The notes under the pieces: generated by a model
Told to the model about the DNA's origin: nothing
Databases searched by the model: none
Seen by the model: the letters and a program-made list of their open reading frames with translations, nothing else
NCBI RefSeq assembly: GCF_018603905.1
Contig: NZ_JAHFZZ010000013.1
Location: forward strand, 248,001-312,000
Source of the DNA: Nonomuraea sp. NEAU-A123
GTDB taxonomy: Bacteria > Actinomycetota > Actinomycetes > Streptosporangiales > Streptosporangiaceae
Direction of reading: 5' to 3'
Length of the DNA stretch: 64,000 bases
Part shown: one piece after another, positions 54,579-62,756 of the stretch
How the letters are laid out: each line of letters opens with the position of its first letter
How positions within the stretch are numbered: position 1 is the first letter of the stretch
Position numbers and translations under genes: made by a program

Positions 54579-57386
54579 TTGGCTGATGCGACTTTCAAAA
54601 TCTTGGGCCCGGTGCAGGTGTCCTGGTCAGACGGTCGGCAGGCTCATCTGAGCGGTAAGCAGCGAGCCGTGCTCGCCAGCCTGCTTCTCAACGTCAACAC
54701 GCTGGTTTCCCGGGAACGGTTGGTGGCGGCGCTGTGGGAGACCCCTCCTCTCTCGGCTGTCGCCAACCTTCAGACCCATATCGCGCAACTCCGAAAGGCG
54801 CTGCCGCCCGGCACGTGGCTTGTCACCAAGGAAGCGGGATACCTCTTCGAGGCACGCACCGAAGAGGTGGATCTCCTGACGTTCGAGCAGGCTGTACGGC
54901 TGGCGCGGGACGAGGCTGGGGAGGGCCACCTCCGCACTGCCGTCCGCCAGTACGAGAGAGCTCTGTCGATGTGGCAGGGAAAACCAGCCGAAGACACGGA
55001 GCTCGCCGGCCCCATGCTCGCCCGCGTGACCGAGTTGGAAGAGCGGCTGGCCGCAGTGCGACTGGACTGGGCCGAGGCGAAGCTCGCCCTGGGCCTGCCG
55101 ACGGAGGTGGTAGAAGACCTCCGTCTTTTCGTTGCCGAGCAGCCGCTGCGCGAGCGCGCCTGGCAGTTGCTCATGCTCGCGCATTCACGAGCGGGGCAGC
55201 GTGACAAAGCACTCGAGGCCTTCCGGCATGCCCGGTCGGTGCTCGTCGAGGAGTTGGGCGTCGAACCCGGCGAGAAACTGCGACAGCTCCAGGCCGCTAT
55301 CCTGTCTGACACCATGCCTGCGACCGAGCCCGCACCGTGGAAGCGTCTGTTCCAACTTCCTTCGGACGTCGAATACTTCAGTGGCCGGGAAGCCGAGCTG
55401 GCCACGCTGGACGGGCTTGTTTCCTTCGCCGGCGAAAAGCCGCACACGGCCACGACGTGCGTGATCAGCGGCACAGGTGGGGTCGGAAAGACCTCACTCG
55501 CCGTGCGCTGGGCCCACAATGTACGCGACCGCTTTCCCGATGGTCAGCTTTACGTGGATCTCCAGGGGTTCAGTCCCGCCACCACGCCCATGCCACCGGA
55601 CCAGGCGGTGAGGATCCTGCTGGGATTCCTCCAGGCGCCACACAGCCCGATACCCACCACCTTCGAAGAGCAGATCGCTCTCTATCGGAACTTGCTGGCC
55701 GGTAAGCGGGTGCTCGTCCTCCTGGACAACGCCCGAGAGCCGGATCAGGTCCGCTCCCTGCTGCCCCCACCCTCAGAGAGCCTCACCCTGGTGACCGGCA
55801 GAACCGCCCTCACCGGTCTCATCGCGGCGGACGGTGCCCATCTGCTGCGGTTGGCGCCGCTCTCCGACGCCCAGGCCGGTGAGCTGCTGAACCGCCGCCT
55901 GGGTCAAGAGCGGATAGCGGCCGAGCCCGAGGCGGTCGACGACATCATCAGGATATGTGCCGGGCTGCCGCTCGCCCTGGGCATCGTCGCCGCACGAGCC
56001 ATCTTCAACGCCGACCTTCCCCTCGCAGCTGTGGCCGAAGAGCTCCAAGAGGAGACCACCCGACTGGACGCTCTACAGACCGAAGAGCTCAGCACCGACC
56101 TCCGGGAAGCTTTCGGCTCCTCCTATCACGTGCTGGCACCTCAGGCAGCCGAGACCTTCGCCCATCTGGGGCTGGCAACCGGCCCGGACATCAGCCTGCC
56201 GGCCGCCGCCAACCTCATCGGCCGGTCCGTTCCGCACACCCGCGCTGTGCTCCGCACCCTGGAAACCGCCCATCTGCTGCATCAACACCTCCCCGGTCGT
56301 TATCGGATGCACGATCTCGTCCGCCTCTACGCCATGGAACGAGCGGTCCTCGACCTGAGCGAGGACGACCGTGACGCCGCCGTGCGTCGCCTGGTCGGCT
56401 TCTTCCTGCAGACCTCGCACGCGGCCGACCGACTGCTGGCCCCCCACCGGCGCGGCGCCATCGACCTGCTCGATCCGGCTCCAGGTCACCTCCCGCTTCC
56501 CTTGGCCGACACGGCGTCGGCACAGGCATGGTTCAGAGCCGAGCACCCCTGCCTGCTCGCCGCTCAGCAACTGGCCATCAAGCATGATCTTCGCGCTCAT
56601 GCATGGCAACTGGCCTGGACGCTCAACACCTTCCACTTACGGCACAGTCTCTTCCAGAACTGCGTCTCGACATGGCGGCTGGCGTCGAGCGCCGCCGAAC
56701 AACTCCAAGACTCGGCCGTCCACGCCTTGGTCCACCAGATGCTCGGTCGCGCCCACGCCCTGGCGGGGGGCCACGCGGAATCTCTGTCCCACTTCGCCGA
56801 AGCCCTGGATTTGTACGAGCGATCCGGAGACATCGCGAGCCAAGCGCATGTACGCCATTCACTCGGGATAGCCTGGTGCGACCAAAATGATCACGAACAG
56901 GCGCTGCACCATCTGGAACACGCGCTGCGACTGTACAAGGTCATCGACGACGACGCGGCGGAAGCCAACGCGCTCAATTCCCTGGGCTGGAACCAAGCGC
57001 TGCTCACCGATTTCGGCAAGGGCCGGGCGAATTGCGAGCGAGCCCTGGCCCTGCTCCGCCGGCATGGCGATCGGATAGGCGAGGCGGCGGCTCTCGACAG
57101 CCTCGGCTATATCGCCCACAACACCGGTCATCACGCCCAGGCTCTCGACTTCTATCACCACGCCTTGATGTTGCAGCGCGAGAACGGCAATGCCCGCCAA
57201 GAGGCCGAGACCTGCTTATGCGTAGGCGACGCCTACCACGCCCTCGGCCGGCCCGCCGAAGCCATCCGAGCCTGGAACCGGGCGCTCGCGATCTATGAAG
57301 ACCAGAACCGCACCGCAGAAATAGAGCACGTACGGACAAGGCTCGATACCACGGTCACCGAATTCGGGCACGTCACCTCAGACTGA
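54579..57386 (+). CDS. AfsR/SARP-type regulator with NB-ARC and TPR domains
   Basis: The 935-residue regulator has a winged-helix DNA-binding domain (1-90), a bacterial transcriptional activation domain (about 95-245), an NB-ARC ATPase with P-loop GTGGVGKT (298-305) and LVLLDNAREPDQ, and C-terminal TPR repeats (about 690-935). AfsR-like proteins activate secondary metabolism. I chose TTG 54579 because GAGGAG lies 6 nt upstream and the domain begins there; the 77 earlier codons do not look like protein. It sits just upstream of an attenuator-controlled MFS pump. Confidence 0.88.
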   Translation: MADATFKILGPVQVSWSDGRQAHLSGKQRAVLASLLLNVNTLVSRERLVAALWETPPLSAVANLQTHIAQLRKALPPGTWLVTKEAGYLFEARTEEVDLLTFEQAVRLARDEAGEGHLRTAVRQYERALSMWQGKPAEDTELAGPMLARVTELEERLAAVRLDWAEAKLALGLPTEVVEDLRLFVAEQPLRERAWQLLMLAHSRAGQRDKALEAFRHARSVLVEELGVEPGEKLRQLQAAILSDTMPATEPAPWKRLFQLPSDVEYFSGREAELATLDGLVSFAGEKPHTATTCVISGTGGVGKTSLAVRWAHNVRDRFPDGQLYVDLQGFSPATTPMPPDQAVRILLGFLQAPHSPIPTTFEEQIALYRNLLAGKRVLVLLDNAREPDQVRSLLPPPSESLTLVTGRTALTGLIAADGAHLLRLAPLSDAQAGELLNRRLGQERIAAEPEAVDDIIRICAGLPLALGIVAARAIFNADLPLAAVAEELQEETTRLDALQTEELSTDLREAFGSSYHVLAPQAAETFAHLGLATGPDISLPAAANLIGRSVPHTRAVLRTLETAHLLHQHLPGRYRMHDLVRLYAMERAVLDLSEDDRDAAVRRLVGFFLQTSHAADRLLAPHRRGAIDLLDPAPGHLPLPLADTASAQAWFRAEHPCLLAAQQLAIKHDLRAHAWQLAWTLNTFHLRHSLFQNCVSTWRLASSAAEQLQDSAVHALVHQMLGRAHALAGGHAESLSHFAEALDLYERSGDIASQAHVRHSLGIAWCDQNDHEQALHHLEHALRLYKVIDDDAAEANALNSLGWNQALLTDFGKGRANCERALALLRRHGDRIGEAAALDSLGYIAHNTGHHAQALDFYHHALMLQRENGNARQEAETCLCVGDAYHALGRPAEAIRAWNRALAIYEDQNRTAEIEHVRTRLDTTVTEFGHVTSD

Positions 57387-57568
57387 GGTCTCGAGACTAT
57401 GCGCCCATGGAAACGGGCCGGTCTATTCAGCGCCATTATGGCGGGTATGTGGCGCCTCCGTGAATAATGTTTCGTGCGCTTTCACGGTCAATCGTGCAAG
57501 GGCAGGTCCGTAAAAACAGCGGTTGGCGCCGACCGCCAGCATGCTGTAGTGCCGAAAGGAGGCGCCCG

Positions 57569-57598
57569 ATGACTCGCAAGGACAGCAGCTGGTCTTAA
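57569..57598 (+). CDS. Nine-codon leader peptide
   Basis: ATG ACT CGC AAG GAC AGC AGC TGG TCT TAA encodes MTRKDSSWS with AAAGGAGG 7 nt upstream, a strong ribosome site for such a tiny ORF. It ends 16 nt before the terminator hairpin. Stalling of ribosomes here could expose the alternative pairing and allow the MFS gene to be transcribed. Confidence 0.55.
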   Translation: MTRKDSSWS

Positions 57599-57614
57599 GC
57601 ACGGATGAGAAAAC

Positions 57615-57654
57615 AGCGGCCGGCCCGCGACTCTCCTCGGGCCGGCCGCTTTTT
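57615..57654 (+). terminator. Intrinsic terminator inside the MFS leader
   Basis: A perfect 13-bp stem AGCGGCCGGCCCG, a 10-nt loop, the complementary arm and then TTTT (after the stem's final T) form a canonical rho-independent terminator. It lies between the leader peptide and the pump gene, the position expected for an attenuator. Confidence 0.8.
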
Positions 57655-57677
57655 ATGGAGCACACCACGGAGAATGG

Positions 57678-58913
57678 ATGAGTCGTCCGGCGACTGATGA
57701 GGGACGGCCGGCGGGCTATCGGGATCTTTTCGTTCTGGCGGAGTACCGTGCGGTATTCACCGCGAGCGTGCTTTCCTGGATCGGGGACTATCTGTGCAAG
57801 GCAGCGGTGGCGCTGCTGGCATATGATCGCACCGGATCAGTACTGGCCTCGGCGGCGGCCTTCGCCGTGGGATATCTCCCGTGGCTCACCGCGGGGCCCT
57901 TGCTCGCGGCAGTGGCCGAACGGCATCCCTCGCGCACGGTGATGATCTTCTGCGATCTGGCGCGGGCGGCGCTCATCGGGCTGATCGCGATCCCCGGTGT
58001 GCCGGTGGCGGTCCTGCTGCTGCTGCTGTTCGCCAGCGGGTTGTTCGCCCCGCCGTTCGAGGCGGCCCGTTCCGCGCAACTCCCGCAGATCCTGACCGGC
58101 GATCGGTACCCGCTCGGCGTCGCCTTCAACAACACCGTCTTCAATCTGGCCCAGGTCGCCGGGTACGCCGCCGGAGGGGCGGTCGCCGGGTACAGTCCGC
58201 ATGTCGCGCTGCTGCTGAACGCCGCTACCTTTGTCGGGTCGGCGTTCCTGCTGCACCGTTACGTCAAACCCCGGCCGGCGACGCTCGCGGCCACACACCG
58301 CACCGGCCTGTGGCGGGAGACCTGGCAAGGATACGGGGTCGTCTTCGGCGACCCGCTGATGCGGATCATCGCATTCATCAGCTTCGGAACAGTCGCCTTC
58401 GTCGTCGTTCCGGAGGGCCTGGCGGCGGCCTGGGCGGCCGAGTTCGACGGGGGTGACGGCTCGGCTCAGGGGCTCATCATGGCCGCGAATCCGCTCGGCG
58501 TCGTCATCGGCGGCCTGATCCTGACACGGCTGTTGCGCTCGCGAACCCGGACCCGGCTGATACGTCCGCTGGCGTTCGCGGCTCCTCTCACCCTGGTGCC
58601 CGCGCTGCTCGCCCCGCCGCTCGTGGGCGTGCTGCTCATGGTCACCGCCTCCGGTGTGGTCATGTCGCTACTGTTGCCCGCCGCTCAGGCGCTGTTCAAC
58701 AGCGTGCTTCCGCATGAATATCGGGCACGGGCGTTCGGCGCGATGAACAGCGGCATCCAGATCGCCCAAGGCGCCGCCATCCTGATCACCGGCGCCCTCA
58801 GCGAACGCTTCCCCACCTCGATCGTCATCGGAGCATGGTGTAGCGCCGGGACCCTCCTGATGCTCCTCGTCACATTCCGCCCGATCACGAGTGGCGCAGG
58901 CGCATCGCATTAA
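57678..58913 (+). CDS. MFS multidrug/antibiotic exporter
   Basis: The 411-residue transporter has about 12 membrane helices and a motif-A-like sequence in the first loop (AVAERHPSRTVM). It is of the multidrug/macrolide-efflux type (two N- and C-terminal MFS halves; FGAMNSGIQIAQGAAILITGAL). GGAG lies 5 nt before the ATG. The attenuator upstream suggests induction by an antibiotic that stalls ribosomes. Its substrate is unknown. Confidence 0.85.
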   Translation: MSRPATDEGRPAGYRDLFVLAEYRAVFTASVLSWIGDYLCKAAVALLAYDRTGSVLASAAAFAVGYLPWLTAGPLLAAVAERHPSRTVMIFCDLARAALIGLIAIPGVPVAVLLLLLFASGLFAPPFEAARSAQLPQILTGDRYPLGVAFNNTVFNLAQVAGYAAGGAVAGYSPHVALLLNAATFVGSAFLLHRYVKPRPATLAATHRTGLWRETWQGYGVVFGDPLMRIIAFISFGTVAFVVVPEGLAAAWAAEFDGGDGSAQGLIMAANPLGVVIGGLILTRLLRSRTRTRLIRPLAFAAPLTLVPALLAPPLVGVLLMVTASGVVMSLLLPAAQALFNSVLPHEYRARAFGAMNSGIQIAQGAAILITGALSERFPTSIVIGAWCSAGTLLMLLVTFRPITSGAGASH

Positions 58914-58963
58914 CCGCAAGGACGATCGCGTGAGTTCCTGCGCGAAACCGCCATGCCACTCGT
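58887..58963 (+). terminator. Possible nested stem-loop after the MFS gene
   Basis: ACGAGTGGC (58887-58895) pairs with GCCACTCGT (58955-58963), and GCGCAGG with CCTGCGC inside it. It spans the stop codon region and ends with AAAA. This is likely a terminator; confidence is limited by the large loop. Confidence 0.4.
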
Positions 58964-59058
58964 AAAACCAGGCTTGCCATATGGGAGCGGCGGTGCGACC
59001 GTCGCAGGTGATAGTACAAATCGGGTAATTCATCACCTATTGGTGTTGTTTGGAGCTG

Positions 59059-60027
59059 ATGGTGAAGGCGATCGAACAACCCGTTCCCGGCATCACGGTC
59101 GGCCACGCTCTCCTCGCCCGCTCCAAGGGCGCGGCCCAGCCGGTGGACAAGATCGTGCATGACGGCGACACGATCAACATCGCGGCCGACGGCAACTTCG
59201 GCGTGCGCCTGCTCGGTGTCGACGCTCCCGAGGTCAGCTTCGAGTTACCCCGCAATCCGAACTTCCCCGATTTCCCCAAGGGCTTCGTCCCCATCGACAA
59301 GCCCGCCTGGACGACCTTCCTCACCGACCCGTTCGAGAAGGGCTACCAGGAGCTCACGCTCCGCACGGCCCTGCACAGCAACCTGCTGGCCAGGCTGGGC
59401 CCGTCGGCCGCGCCCAACCACGCCGCCCACGCGGCCCCGGCCACCCAGGCGCTCAAGACCATGATCCAGCTCGACATCACCGAGCAGGCCCTCACGGACG
59501 AGACGTTCAAGATCAGGCTGGCCTTCGCGCACGAGATCCTCGACAGGTACGGCAGGCTCCTCTGCTACGTCAACCGCGACCAGCGCGAGAAGCCCCGCCC
59601 CGACCCCTACAACGAGCGGCTGCTCGCGGCCGGGCACGTGATCCCGTACTTCATCTGGCCCAACGTCGACCCCTTCGTCCGCCAGGAAGGCCGGCTGGCC
59701 GACGCCGTGCCGTCCCCGGGCAGCGCCAGGACTGTCGCCGAAGCCGGCGCGCTGGGCAGGGCCAGGCAGGCCGTACGGCGGGCCCGCGAGGCGGGGCTGG
59801 GCCTCTGGGACCACGCGAACCCGCTCGCCGTGCTGCCGTTCGAGCTGCGCTTCCTGGCCCAGCGCCGGGCCCCTGACCGCTACGTGCTCGACCTGTCGGA
59901 CAACGCCAGGGAGTTGCTGCATCCGCAGAGCTACTTCCGCATCCCCAACCCCGAGGACCGGCTGTTCATCAACGCCGAGCACGCCCCGCTGTTCGGCGAG
60001 AAGGGCTGGTCCGTCCCGCCGCTGTGA
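59059..60027 (+). CDS. Staphylococcal-nuclease-fold (TNase-like) protein
   Basis: About 322 residues. The first 70 contain the SNase-type barrel pattern HDGDTINI and GVRLLGVDAPE, and the later part has a mixed fold with HEILDRYGRLLCYVNRDQ (the second SNase motif). Catalytic Arg and Glu are partly visible (DGDT, VDAPE, DRYGR). The C-terminal 130 residues are not recognised. The function may be nuclease or nucleic-acid binding. The start is uncertain between ATG 59059 and GTG 59062 (GGAG 6 nt upstream of the latter). Confidence 0.7.
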   Translation: MVKAIEQPVPGITVGHALLARSKGAAQPVDKIVHDGDTINIAADGNFGVRLLGVDAPEVSFELPRNPNFPDFPKGFVPIDKPAWTTFLTDPFEKGYQELTLRTALHSNLLARLGPSAAPNHAAHAAPATQALKTMIQLDITEQALTDETFKIRLAFAHEILDRYGRLLCYVNRDQREKPRPDPYNERLLAAGHVIPYFIWPNVDPFVRQEGRLADAVPSPGSARTVAEAGALGRARQAVRRAREAGLGLWDHANPLAVLPFELRFLAQRRAPDRYVLDLSDNARELLHPQSYFRIPNPEDRLFINAEHAPLFGEKGWSVPPL

Positions 60028-60030
60028 GGA

Positions 60031-60050
60031 GGGTGGGGTTAGCCCCACCC
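60031..60050 (+). terminator. Hairpin after the nuclease-like gene
   Basis: GGGTGGGG and CCCCACCC form a perfect 8-bp stem with a TTAG loop 3 nt after the stop. It lies before the sensor-kinase promoter. Confidence 0.65.
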
Positions 60051-60107
60051 CCCAGGCGCACACCAAGCCCATGTCGCGCATCCCCAAAGGTCAATACCGT
60101 TGGTGGC

Positions 60108-61268
60108 ATGAAAGTCCCCCGCCCGTGGTCGGCACGCGCCTGGCTCGACACGGCGCACGTCGTGATCGGGCTGCCCGTCGGCGTGGTCCTCGCCGGGCTG
60201 ACCATCGTGTGCGCCGCGGCGCCGCCCCTGATGCGCCGCGGCCTGCCGCATTTCACCCGGGTGCAGCGCTCCCGGTTCGAGGCGTTCCTCGGGGTGCGGA
60301 TCCCGCCGGTGCGCTCACCGATCAGCTACCGCAACCGCATCACCTGGCGGCAGATCGGCTACCACGTGCTCTCACCGTTGGTGGGGCTGGCCGGGGCCGT
60401 CCTGGTCGCGTTCGCGTGGGGGGCGGCCGTGGTGGGGCTGACGGCGTTCCTGCAGCCGATGCTGCAGAACCCGCCGCTGGTGTTCCGGTTCAACCTGCGG
60501 AATCCGGCCGTGGTCTCCGGCTACATGGCCTTCGGGTTCGTCCTGCTGCTGGTGGCCCCGACCCTGGCCCGGGCGATGGCGCACCTCGACCTGTCGGTGG
60601 CGCGCACGCTGCTCGGCCCCAGCCGCCATGAGCTGGGACAGCGGATCGAGACGCTGACCGAGAGCCGCGCCGGGGTGATCGACGCGGCCGACGCCGAACG
60701 ACGGCGCATCGAGCGGGACCTGCACGACGGTGCCCAGCAGCGGCTGGTCTCCCTGGCCATGAACCTCGGGCTGGCCCGCGCCACGCTGACCGACCTGCCC
60801 GAGCCCGCCCGTGAGGCGATCGAGCGGGCGCACGAGGAGTCCAAACAGGCGCTCAAAGAGCTGCGCGACTTCGTCCGCGGCCTGCACCCGGCCGTGCTCA
60901 ACGACCAAGGGCTCGACGCGGCGCTCTCCGGCATCGCTGCGCGCGCCCCCATCCCGGTGCGGCTCCGCGTCGACATCGGCCTGCGCACTTCTCCTACCAT
61001 CGAGGCGGTGGCGTTCTTCATCGTGTCAGAGGCACTCACCAACATCGCCAAGCACGCGGCGGCCACCAGAGCCCAGGTGAGCGTGCTGCGCGAGCGCGAC
61101 CGGCTGTCGCTGCTCATCTTCGACGACGGCTGCGGCGGCGCCACGCTCGACGGCGGCACCGGGCTGCGCGGCCTGGTCCAGCGGGTCCACTCGGTCGACG
61201 GGACGCTCCGCCTGTCCAGCCCGCTCGGCGGGCCGACCACGATCGAGGTGGACCTGCCGTGCGAGTAG
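60108..61268 (+). CDS. NarL-type sensor histidine kinase (two membrane regions)
   Basis: The 386-residue kinase has several N-terminal membrane helices (about 18-40, 85-115, 140-165), a HisKA_3 domain with RRRIERDLHDGAQQRLVSLAMNL (His206) and a short HATPase domain (ALTNIAKHAAAT). It probably senses an envelope signal. TACCGT ends 7 nt before the ATG, so the mRNA is likely leaderless. The response-regulator gene overlaps its 3' end by 10 nt. Confidence 0.9.
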   Translation: MKVPRPWSARAWLDTAHVVIGLPVGVVLAGLTIVCAAAPPLMRRGLPHFTRVQRSRFEAFLGVRIPPVRSPISYRNRITWRQIGYHVLSPLVGLAGAVLVAFAWGAAVVGLTAFLQPMLQNPPLVFRFNLRNPAVVSGYMAFGFVLLLVAPTLARAMAHLDLSVARTLLGPSRHELGQRIETLTESRAGVIDAADAERRRIERDLHDGAQQRLVSLAMNLGLARATLTDLPEPAREAIERAHEESKQALKELRDFVRGLHPAVLNDQGLDAALSGIAARAPIPVRLRVDIGLRTSPTIEAVAFFIVSEALTNIAKHAAATRAQVSVLRERDRLSLLIFDDGCGGATLDGGTGLRGLVQRVHSVDGTLRLSSPLGGPTTIEVDLPCE

Positions 61269-61912
61269 TGCTGGCGGAAGACTCCGTACTCCTGCGCGAG
61301 GGGCTCGTCCGGCTGCTCGACGCGGCCGGCATGCGGGTGGTGGCGGCCGTGGACGACGCTGAGAGCCTGCTACGCGCCGCCGAGGAGCACCTGCCCGACC
61401 TGGTGGTCACGGACGTGCGTATGCCGCCCACCCACACGGATGAGGGCCTGCGGGCGGCCCTCGTGCTGCGCCGCGAGCACCCCGGCATGTCCGTGCTGGT
61501 CCTCTCGCAGTACGTGGAGGAACGCTACGCGGCCCGGCTGCTCGCCTCGGCGAGCGGTGGCGTCGGTTACCTGCTCAAGGACAGGGTGGCCGACGTGACC
61601 GACTTCATCGACGCGCTGCGCAGGGTGGCGGCGGGCGGCACCGCGCTGGACCCTGAGGTCGTCGCCCAGTTGCTGCTGCGCGGCCACAGCGACCCGCTGG
61701 ACCGGCTCACGCCCAGGGAGGGCGAGGTGCTCAAGCTGATGGCGGAAGGCCGCTCCAACGCCGGCATCGGCCAGGAGCTCGTGCTCAGCGAGGGGGCGGT
61801 AGGCAAGCACATCGGCAACATCTTCACCAAGCTCGACCTGTCCCCGGCCGAGGGCGACCACCGGCGGGTCCTCGCCGTCCTGCAGTTCCTCAAGATCAGG
61901 AGCATGCCATGA
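61259..61912 (+). CDS. LuxR/NarL-family response regulator
   Basis: The 217-residue regulator has a receiver domain (Asp52 in VVTDVRMPP) and a C-terminal LuxR HTH (DRLTPREGEVLKLMAEGRSNAGIGQELVLSEGAVGKHIGNIF). The GTG start overlaps the kinase gene by 10 nt and its stop overlaps the DUF4097 gene start by 4 nt. The three genes form one operon. Confidence 0.92.
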   Translation: MRVVLAEDSVLLREGLVRLLDAAGMRVVAAVDDAESLLRAAEEHLPDLVVTDVRMPPTHTDEGLRAALVLRREHPGMSVLVLSQYVEERYAARLLASASGGVGYLLKDRVADVTDFIDALRRVAAGGTALDPEVVAQLLLRGHSDPLDRLTPREGEVLKLMAEGRSNAGIGQELVLSEGAVGKHIGNIFTKLDLSPAEGDHRRVLAVLQFLKIRSMP

Positions 61913-62682
61913 GGGCCTTGTGGCTGAGCGCGGGCGCCGTGGCGACCGTGTTCGCGCTGCTGATCGCCGGCGGCGTGCTCTGGGGAGCGTTCGCCCGCGC
62001 CCGGCCACCGATAGTGACCACCAGCAGGAGCATCCCGTTCAAGCTGTCGCGGTTGACGGTGATCGTGGCGCGCGGAAACGTGAATGTCAGCATTCATCCC
62101 GGCGAGGCCGGCGAGCTGTTTCTCGAACGCTCGCTGCGCTGGTCGAAGCAGAAGCCGACCGTCAAGGAGGACTGGGACGAGCAGCGGACACTGCGGCTCG
62201 ACGCGTCCTGCCCCGGCATGGACCAGCCGGACGCGCCGATCTGTCAGGCCGACTACACGCTGTTCGTGCCGGAGGAGACCGACGTCGAGGCGCAGTCGGC
62301 CAATGGCGGCCTCGATGTCAACGGTATCTTCGGCGACGTCCGGATGACCTCCGAGTCGGGTGATCTCCGGGTGTACGGGACCTCGGGCACGGTCTGGGCC
62401 AGGAGTGGTTCCGGCGATGTCAGGGGAATCGGGCTGATCGGCGGCGAGGCCGACGCGGAGACCGGCTCGGGTCACATCGATCTGTCCTTCGAAACCGCTC
62501 CGACAAAGGTCCGCGCGGTCGTCAGGACCACAGGGGACGTCGCCATGGTGGTCCCCGACCTGGGCTACGACGTGACAGCGAGCGCCAAGCGGGCCGAGAT
62601 CGACGTCAAGAAGGACCCCACCTCGCCAAGGAAGATCAACATACAGGCGCAGAACGCTCTTGTGATGCCCTGCTGCGGGTGA
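61909..62682 (+). CDS. Membrane-anchored DUF4097-type protein
   Basis: The 257-residue protein has an N-terminal membrane helix (about 8-30) and then DUF4097-like repeats (QSANGGLDVNGIFGDVRMTSESGDLRVYGTSGTVWARSGSGDVRGIG). It is an extracytoplasmic beta-helix protein co-encoded with the two-component system and may be its target or sensor partner. Its function is unknown. Confidence 0.8.
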   Translation: MRALWLSAGAVATVFALLIAGGVLWGAFARARPPIVTTSRSIPFKLSRLTVIVARGNVNVSIHPGEAGELFLERSLRWSKQKPTVKEDWDEQRTLRLDASCPGMDQPDAPICQADYTLFVPEETDVEAQSANGGLDVNGIFGDVRMTSESGDLRVYGTSGTVWARSGSGDVRGIGLIGGEADAETGSGHIDLSFETAPTKVRAVVRTTGDVAMVVPDLGYDVTASAKRAEIDVKKDPTSPRKINIQAQNALVMPCCG

Positions 62683-62756
62683 AGCTGCCGTGGCTGTCCG
62701 GGGACCCGAGCGTTGACATCTGTTTACTCTGGTGACTCGTTGGTAGGTTCCCGGGC

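Larger units (their letters stand above)
57387..57677 (+). promoter_or_regulatory. Leader region with attenuator before MFS pump gene
   Basis: After the AfsR-like gene comes an untranslated stretch with ACAGCGGTTGGC near 57517-57527, a small ORF (57569-57598), and an intrinsic terminator (57615-57654), ending 24 nt before the pump ATG. An alternative pairing of AGCGGTTGGC (57518-57527) with the terminator right arm gives 8 Watson-Crick and 2 G-U pairs and would prevent the terminator. Both are features of ribosome-mediated attenuation. Confidence 0.55.
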
